From NCBI GenBank assembly GCA_029717555.1, contig JAMDHS010000024.1, forward strand, positions 62,001 through 126,000: DNA of 64,000 nt, written 5' to 3'. The DNA is from Peribolospora baueri. Its lineage: Eukaryota; Basidiomycota; Peribolosporomycetes; Peribolosporales; Peribolosporaceae. Positions 57,132 to 64,000 of the stretch are shown one piece after another. Made by a program: the position numbers and the translations under genes. Each line of letters opens with the position of its first letter. The first letter of the stretch is position 1. The notes beneath the pieces are model-generated. The model did not search any database and had not been told where the DNA came from. It saw nothing but the letters and a program-made list of their open reading frames with translations.

Positions 57132-58343
57132 TTGTCGAGAAAGAGAAGGAGAGGAGGAGGATGGGCCGAAGCGAATGGGAGCGATGGACGACGGCGTGTC
57201 GGTCTCCATCTCCTCTCCCGTGTACTCTATCTTCTTTCCAATCTTTCCTCCTTCCTTCCTCCTTCCTTCCTTCCTGGCTTAGACCCTCCTCAGCCGAACA
57301 AAAAAGCGTCCGCCGTGGACCACGCCGTGTTTGTGTTTTAGCCGAGCCGGTTGGGAACGACTGCGGCGGTGTGGGGAACGGACGCGGTGTTTGGGCGGGT
57401 TTGTCCCGCGACAGACGATCCGATCCGTCTGCATCTCACTCTCTCACTCATGCAACTCAATCGCTCACTCAGGTCAGTTCCCAAGTTCAACCTTGTCGGC
57501 CGACGAGGCGCTTCGTGCCTGGATGCGCCCCTTTCCAACGGATGATTACGTAAACGGCAGGCACCCGGCACCGCGTGATCGGGCGTACCTGGATCTGGAT
57601 GGCGATCGCTTCGCTTCGGTGGTACTGTTGCTACGCTCGATTCCGCTATACCGTGTACATAACATACTATACCGTGTACATAACATACTACGTGCATGTT
57701 ATGTTGTATGCAATGCGATCGTCGGCTGCCTAGTAGCAGCGGCTCGCAGCTTGCAGTCGGTCGTCGATTCGAGTCGAACCGAGTCGAGTTCCAGAACGAC
57801 ACGGCGATTCGCTCTCGACACATTCGTCCTTCGTTCGTTCATTCGTTCGCTTACTTTGCGTTGCCTGGCCTCCTCGCCTTGCTTTTGTCTTTTCCGCGCT
57901 ACACGCACGCCACCGCCCCTTCGTCCGTCGCTCCGGGACAACGGTGGGTGGGACGTGGTACGCTCTGCTCGGATGCGCAACCGAGGTCAGAGTGAAGCGT
58001 CGGCGGCGAAGGGGGAGGGAGTGAATGGCCCGGCTGGGGCAGGAGTGGAGGCCACCAAGGCGACGCGGTGATGGGCGAGCTAGAGATGCTATCCTACCAC
58101 GTCCTCCTTTCTCTTCTCTTTCTCCATCTCCACCTCTTTCTCCTCGTCGCCCCCGTCCCCCTCAGCGGTCAGCGGCCAGGCACGGCCGACGGTGACCCGA
58201 CGCAGCGGTCCATGGCCTAGACGATTAACGACCACGACGCCGACGCCGTCCTATATACCGCCTCGCTCGTCCCCCATCCCTCTTCGTCTCCTTATTTCGC
58301 CGCACCACCATCGAACCCCCGTTCTACGCTCACCTCGCACCGG
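57132..58343. other. Intergenic region between SPB1 and the Zn2Cys6 gene
   Basis: 1.2 kb. It holds a 21-bp tandem duplication and hairpin at about 57646-57712. A 246-codon plus-strand frame (57331-58071) has no domain, poor composition and no splice support; I do not call it a gene. Confidence 0.5.
57646..57712. repeat. 21-bp tandem duplication plus small hairpin
   Basis: CTATACCGTGTACATAACATA occurs twice in direct tandem. The second copy's ACATAACAT then pairs with a following ATGTTATGT across a loop of about 9 nt. Confidence 0.8.
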
Positions 58344-59947
58344 ATGCCCTTCTCCCAATTCCAACACCGCCGCCCGTTCGACGACCAAGCCCTCCTTCCC
58401 TCCCGCCCAAAGCTCGCCCAGGCCGACGACGTGCTCGTCCTCGAGCGCAGGCAGAGGATCGCCATGGCCTGCACCTACTGTCGCCGTCGGTGAGTTCCCC
58501 TCCAAGCCCTCCAAGCCCCTCCGACCTCCTCTTCATCCCCGCCCCATCCCTTTCGTTTTCCAGCAAGATCAAATGCAACGGCGCGCTCGTCTGCGCAAAC
58601 TGCTACAGGTACGGCCGCGAGTGCGAATACAGCAAGGTGTCCGACGCCGACAATCGCCTGTCCAGGGAGAAGAAGGCCACCGCGCGCGCCCTCAAAGCCT
58701 CCCGTCTCCTCGCTGGCGCCGGTGCTGGTGCCGGTGCCGGCTCTTCCGTCTCCGTCTCCGGTCGATTCGTCCCTTTTGGCCCTCTCCCCATCTACCGTCC
58801 CAGCGCCATCTCCCAACCGCGCGCGAAGGACGAGGACGAGGACAGGGACAACGACAGCGACAAGGATCGACTCCACCGCCACCACCACCGCCGTCCCGTA
58901 CCTCGAGTCGGACGCGCCACCACCGTCGCCGACGCCCGCATTCGCGATCACCTCCGCACCCGCATCAGCCAATCCAGGCGAGGATCGAAGGATGACATCG
59001 CTCTCCTGCCCGCCTACGCACCCGGACCCGGATCCCACTCGCCCCACGACCCACCCTTCGCCTTCTCTGCCCCCGTCGTACCTTCGCAAGCCCTTCGCCC
59101 AGTCCTCGAACCCACTCCATCATCGTCCGACCTCGACCTCCTCCACGTCGCCCTCGGTCTCCCCCGCCACAACGACGATGACGGCTATCTCATCCCCATC
59201 GACCCCTCCGCCGCCAACGCGCCCGGACCGCCCACCCCGGCCACCGCGAGCGGCTTTGTATGGGGCGACCCCATCCCGGACGTTCCCTCCGCGTTCGTAC
59301 ATCCAGCCACCTTGGATTCCGTTTGCATTTTCCTTACCCCTCCCTTCTCCGCTTCCCCTCGTCCTAGGACCATCTCGGCTCCCGTCATCGGCGCACACCA
59401 CGGAGAAGGAGAAGGAGCGGGCCCCGTGTCCTTCTTCGGCTCCGGCTCCGGCTCCGGCACCCTCGGACTCGTCGGCCCGTTAGCCACCGACTCCGCCGAG
59501 GCGAGTCCGGCCACGGCGACCATCGATGACCGCTTCGACAACCACGTCCGGTCCCTCTTCCCTGCTTTCTCCCATGTACATGTCCCCGACTTGGAGCCCT
59601 TTGCTTCTGCCCTTGCCTCGTACCCTGACCGCCAAACGCAGTGTCCGCTCGGCGAGCAGCACGATCGGCTGCAACAATATTATAGTGGCCTGGCGGGGAT
59701 GGGGATGGGAATGGGATTGGGAACGGGAACGGGGATGGCGATGGCGATGACGATGGCGACGGGCATGGGACTGAGCGGAGAAGGCGGATGGACGTACATG
59801 TACGGCCGCGCCTCTACCCCTCCCTCCGCCCCGGCCCTTTCCCCCTACTTCTCCCACCCAGCCCTCGCCGCCCACTTCGCGGCCATCGCGGCGGCTACCG
59901 CGGGCGCAACGTCGGGCGCCTTACCAGCGGCGCAGAGTCAAACGTGA
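58344..59947 (+). CDS. Zn(II)2Cys6 transcription factor
   Basis: Fungal binuclear-cluster DNA-binding protein. Two exons (58344-58489, 58564-59947) give 1530 nt, 509 residues. The cluster lies near the N-terminus: Cys43-x2-Cys46-x6-Cys53-x5-Cys59-x2-Cys62-x6-Cys69 (CTYCRRRKIKC, then NGALVCANCYRYGRECEY). The single intron falls inside the Arg49 codon, between the first two cysteine pairs. Downstream is a basic and His-rich linker, then long Pro/Ser/Gly and Gly-Met repeat regions without the usual fungal-specific transcription factor domain. Target genes cannot be inferred. The start is the first ATG of the frame after a CT-rich leader. Confidence 0.9.
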
Positions 59948-61579
59948 CGTGACCGTTCGTCGTTGCGTTGCGTAGCTTTTCTTTTTCTTCCCTTTCTTTC
60001 GTTCGTTCGTTCATTCTCTTCGTATACCCGCTCGTCAAATCTCCATTCGAGCTGCGCGGTGTAGCGTACCGTAGCGGAGCACGTAATGTGTACACTGCGA
60101 TCCCTTGTTATTATGTTATTTTGTTATTTTTTTTGTTTTGTTTTGTTTTGTTTTTACGGTGAGCAGGCATGTAGCGATGAAGGGCGAGGGCCCTCGGAGG
60201 GCGAGGGCGAGAATCGACGAACAGACGCCTATCGGGTTGGACGTTTGCACGTGTATTGATTGAATGAATGAACCGCGAGATGGGGGAGTGAGTGAGTGAA
60301 CGGACGGATGGACGGATGGTTGCGACGCTCCCGCGCCTACAATCGTACCGTATGTATCGTGTCGTAACCTCCTCGGGGCGGGCGGACGTCGCGTCGCGTC
60401 GCGTCATGTCGCATCGTGTCGTGAGCCGAGGACGACCTCGTGCTTTCTCCGCACCGAACCATGAGTGGTAACAGCTAGCAAAAGGGAGCGTGAGGCAGTG
60501 ATAGAGACGAACAAAGTGAGGGCAAGAAAGGAGGTGGTGAATGTGCCGGACGGAAAAGAGAAGATACAGGTGGACTTTTTGTCTGGCGTTTGCGGGCTAC
60601 TACGACGGTCGCGAAAAGACGGCAAGTTTGGGCCAGGACAGGACGGGTTTGAACGGACCGCGTTATTCCCAAAAGAATGAGCCGTGCCTGACGCCGTATC
60701 GTTCGCCGAGCGGCATGCCCGCGAACTGGCGGCGTGGCAGTTGTAGCGTACGAAGGGTGGATGCCCAAGTGGGTGCATGAAGGGCAGACGCGCTGGCGAT
60801 GGTCGAGAACAGGAACAGTGCCGGCTGGAAAAAAAAGTGTGGAATCGGCAGCAGCTTGGGCCGGAGACTGGAAGGGAAGACGGCCTAAGCCGTGCGAGTC
60901 ATTCAGCGTGGCGGTCCTGATCTACTGCGAACGGAGCAGATTGGTAGTATCGAGTAGCACAGAGGACGAAAAGTCCCCAGGATCGAAACAAAAGACATTG
61001 GCAACGCGCCGTATATAAGCGGTTCTCAATCTCATTGCCTGCATGCGACCAGCCTGACGATTCATTCTTCCCCCATTCGTGAGCACGCGGCCTAGGTACG
61101 AAAGAGGCGAGGAGGAGGTATATCGCCGACTACTTGGAACGACGACCGAATCGGGATAGGAGGAACGAAAAGAATTAAAAAAAAAGGCAAGGCGAAGCGA
61201 GGCGAGGGGAAAGAAGAGATGGCATGGAGCGTATATGTACACGCAAGGGGGATGGCTGATGAACAGCATCAACTAAAAAGACGCACGAAGGCGAAGGAAC
61301 TGACGACCACACGCGCGCGGTGCCAAGGCGGGGACGACGACCATCGCTACGACCACGCAACAAACATACGCGACCGAGCGAGGGGACCAAAGTTACGCAG
61401 GTACGGATTCGGCGGTCCCAACGGTACATAAAAGAGTTAGCTAGTGGCGCTTCCGACGCGCCAGGACGGCGGAAGGACGGAGAAAAAATACTTGGCACGT
61501 GCGCTCGCTGAGCGCAAGTGCAAGGAGCAAAAGACTGATCCCGAGGCCGCGCACGCACGGCCGGACTACGGCCCCCTCC
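59948..61579. other. Long convergent intergenic region
   Basis: 1.63 kb between two stop codons, unusually long for convergent genes here. It contains a (TTTTG)n run near 60120-60153 and several open frames of about 60 to 130 codons without recognisable features or splice support. An unannotated non-coding or small gene cannot be excluded. Confidence 0.45.
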
Positions 61580-64000
61580 TCATCGCTTCACCGGCGCGGT
61601 CGGAGCAGGAGCTGAAGACCCCTCCGATTCGAGGCCTTCGAGTGGGAGAGGATCGATGACGGCGACGAGCTTGTTGTGCATGCATACCGCAATCCGGTGC
61701 TGTCGCCATCTCGGCGGCGCTGAAGGTGGCGGGCGGACGAGCGCCTTTCCTTTGGTTTCCTCGTTAATTTCTACGTCTCCATCTGCCGACGTGCCGTTCG
61801 GCGGCGCTGACGCGGACGACGTTGGCTGGGCGTGCCAAAGCACTTCGTACACGCCATCGCCGCCATGGAACTCCTTGACGACCGCTCCATCCTGAGAACA
61901 AACAGAAGCGCAGAGAACGTACCCGACATGTCAGTGAAAGGCCTTCTCGCCTTGCTCAGCCGGCTGATACGGCCGACCACTTACCTCCAACCTCGTGATG
62001 TACGCGCTCTTGTCCCAGCCTCCGGAGCAGATGAACCGCGCGTCCGGAGAGAAGGAGAGTGAGAAGACGGTATCGGTATGAGCGGTGATGACATGCAGAC
62101 AAGTGCCTTCGTCCACGTTCCATATTCGAGCGGTCGAATCGTGCGATGTCCTGGAAGAAGATCAAGAGAGGCGAGGGTGAGCACACGAGACAGTCCTCAC
62201 CAAACGCGTTTGACGAAGACGGCCTCCGCACTGGAAAGATGAGACCGGCCGGTTACTCACGTCGCCAAGATGCGCGGGCCGCTCGGGTTGGCACTACCCG
62301 GCCCGCTAGGCGCCCAGTAACATCGCTGGATGGGGCCCTGATGTCCGGTGAGGGTGCGCTTGCAGAACCTGCCCCTGCCCTCGAGCTCTGCCATGCCGTC
62401 CTCTTCTTCATCCTCGCTCCCCACACCTGCACCTTCCGGACCAGCGCTCGCGCGAAGCTTGCCCAGTTCTCGTCTTCGTACGCCCTTCTCACCGCTCCCG
62501 CCCGCCAAGCCGAGCGAGTCGATGTTCCAAATCTTGATCGTGGCGTCGTCGCTCACGCTCGCGAGCAGCGTGCGCGTCAGATCAAAGCGGATAGCGTTCA
62601 CCTCATCCGTATGGCCCTTGAAAGTCCGCACTGGCATCTTGGAACCGACCCGGCAGAGGTGAACCACGTGATCCTCCGAGCATGTCGCGAAGATTTGGTC
62701 CTCGTCCGAGATAGACGATTGAGGGGGGTTGCCGTCCACGCTGACTAGCCAGTCGACGTCGAGCACGGGACCTTTGTGAATGTTGAACTGGTTCTTCAAC
62801 CTACCGTCGCTCGCGTCCCATACAATGGCCGCAGAGTCCCCAGAGCAGGAAAGGAGCATATTGCCTTGGCGGTTCCACCGCAAACCGTTTATCGTTCCCT
62901 GGTGCATCGACAGGACGTAGACAAGATCGCCCTCGGGTGTCCATATTCGGACGATACCGTCGTAGGACCCTGTGGCAAGAAGGCTGCCGGCAGGCTGTCA
63001 AATGAGCACAACAATGGAACGGTTAATCAGGAAAACTTTAGGTCGGTACTGAAACACGAGCTGCCTCCATGTGAGAACGCCACTCACGTTCCAATCCAAC
63101 GCGGTGACCTCCTTGCTCGACGCGGCAGGCATATGTCTTAGGACAGCTGGCTCATCCATGTCTTTTCGCTTATGTGCCGGTACGTTCCACACGCGCACCG
63201 TCGTATCGGCCGAACTGCAGAAGGGCGCGCATTATCAAGGAGGGAGGCGTAAACGTGAGCCGACGTCGTCGCGCCTCGCCTGGTCAGGGAAGAAGAAGAC
63301 TTACCCCGTCGCCAACATCCCTGGCACAGTCGAATTCCAAGCGCCGATTAATACACTGCCCGTATGTCCTGTCAGCCAGACGGCATCGTCCTTGGAGATC
63401 TGCGGCGCTCCACACCCTCGAATTCCCTCGGCTTCATCTGCCGCCACCGCGTCGGGACCCGCCTTCTTAGGACGTTCTCCTCGAGTGAAGGTTGAGCTGC
63501 TCAATGACGAGTTCGCCGCGCCGGACTGGGAAGAAGGTGCAGAGCCAGATGGCTGTTTCTTGTGGTGGGAAGCGGGTTTCTTGCTTCTCGACGAAGGCAA
63601 AGACGTAAGGGGGGACGCGCGCTGTTTGCCAGACTTGGTCTTTCCTGTCACACCCGCCAAGCCTGCCTCCTCCTCGTCCTCGCCTACAGAACCTTGGTCA
63701 TCGTCGCCAGCGGTGGACTCTTCCTTTGCTTGGTCCGCGTTGACCTTTTTGCCCTTGTCGTCCCGACTCTTTCTGCTTGCGGCTTCTCGATCACGATCTC
63801 GTTCCTTCTCCCGCGCTTTCGCACTTTTGCCCATGTGAGCCTCAGTCGAAAATGGCTGTCCCGAGTGGTCTGCCTTGCCAACCTTAGCGACAGCTCTGGA
63901 GGCAGATGCGTCGTCATCCAAGCCGTCCTCGGTCGGTGCGGTCGATGGCACCGAATCCCGATCCCGTTCTCGGGGTGTTTGTCGACGACGCCGTTTGTCT
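61580..64000 (-). CDS. TBL1/SIF2-type WD40 corepressor subunit (5' end outside window)
   Basis: WD40 protein of the TBL1/TBL1XR1 (yeast Sif2) family, which links histone deacetylase complexes such as SMRT/NCoR or Set3C to chromatin. The right window edge cuts the N-terminus, so the expected LisH domain is not seen. The visible part starts with a Lys/Ser/Arg-rich linker, then the propeller: LTGHTGSVLIGAWNSTVPGM, ADTTVRVWNVP, EVTALDWN, SYDGIVRIWTPEG, INGLRWNRQGNMLLSCSGDS, VLDVDWL, TFKGHTDEVNAIRFDLTRTL, DATIKIWNID, RTLTGHQGPIQRCYWAPSGP, DSTARIWNVD and DTVFSLSFSPDARFICSGGW. It ends with EVLWHAQ and a final strand (HNKLVAVIDP). One blade carries a charged insert between IWNID and the next repeat. 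Strong match in repeat order to TBL1. Confidence 0.92.

Noticed and set aside
57331-58071. 246-codon plus-strand frame between SPB1 and the Zn2Cys6 gene
   Set aside because: It includes the translated 21-bp duplication, has no recognisable domain, and looks like an open stretch of promoter DNA.
1-64000. Transposons, virus-derived elements, CRISPR arrays, plasmid functions
   Set aside because: No reverse transcriptase, integrase, transposase, capsid, long terminal repeat or regularly spaced repeat array was seen on either strand; all recognisable genes are ordinary fungal genes.

Overview
This window is nuclear DNA from a fungus, almost certainly a basidiomycete. The genes are tightly packed and cut by many short introns (mostly 60 to 130 nt, donor usually GTGAGT, acceptor usually CAG), the DNA is GC-rich, and the gene content is typical of fungi (SRF1, SLS1, PTM1, a Zn2Cys6 factor, a Dal80/AreB-like GATA factor). 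Intron density and GC content suggest a Pucciniomycotina yeast or smut relative (for example Microbotryomycetes), but that placement is inference. I find 24 protein-coding genes, two of them cut by the window edges. I see no tRNA, rRNA, CRISPR array, transposon or virus-derived element. For most genes I worked out the exon boundaries by hand and, where a length is given, checked that the exons sum to an open frame.

Layout: 1-1369 (-) secreted intradiol dioxygenase, partial; 2733-3513 (+) small zinc-ribbon protein; 4012-7495 (+) mitochondrial ACSF2-like acyl-CoA ligase; 7821-10543 (-) SRF1-like membrane protein; 11184-12805 (+) prohibitin-2; 13667-16472 (+) PTM1/GPR107-type seven-TM protein; 16936-18843 (-) mitochondrial aspartate aminotransferase; 19742-20571 (+) ribosomal P2; 20830-22717 (-) RRB1/GRWD1; 23085-23734 (-) unknown small protein; 23896-27017 (+) SLS1; 27295-28540 (-) TMEM242-like; 30052-31730 (-) casein kinase 1; 33512-34711 (+) AT-hook protein; 36501-37960 (+) MND1; 39575-41839 (+) GATA factor; 43290-44321 (+) RPS5; 45069-46858 (+) 2-oxoglutarate/Fe(II) oxygenase; 47226-49136 (-) lipoyl synthase; 49365-49951 (+) CMC1; 50251-53110 (-) eIF3b; 53440-57131 (+) SPB1; 58344-59947 (+) Zn2Cys6 factor; 61580-64000 (-) TBL1/SIF2, partial.

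Functionally the window is a housekeeping neighbourhood with two recurring themes: ribosome and translation (P2, RRB1, RPS5, eIF3b, SPB1) and mitochondria (ACSF2-like, PHB2, GOT2, SLS1, TMEM242-like, LIP5, CMC1). There is no operon-like cluster or biosynthetic island. Regulatory genes (CK1, AT-hook, MND1, GATA, Zn2Cys6) are flanked by long (1.2 to 1.8 kb) gene-free stretches rich in simple repeats, while housekeeping pairs share short divergent promoters.

The most unusual observation is in casein kinase 1: the reading frame can be kept with canonical splice sites only if a single-nucleotide exon (position 31600) lies between two ordinary introns. Other notable points are telomere-repeat-like boxes (TTAGGGTT) upstream of P2, RPS5 and the eIF3b/SPB1 pair; recurrent CACGTG elements near prohibitin, GOT2 and RRB1; extremely short coding exons (an ATG-only exon in MND1, a five-base last coding exon in P2, 10 to 17 nt exons in the acyl-CoA ligase); and a foldback structure upstream of RPS5. 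I did not find a clearly new multi-gene system.
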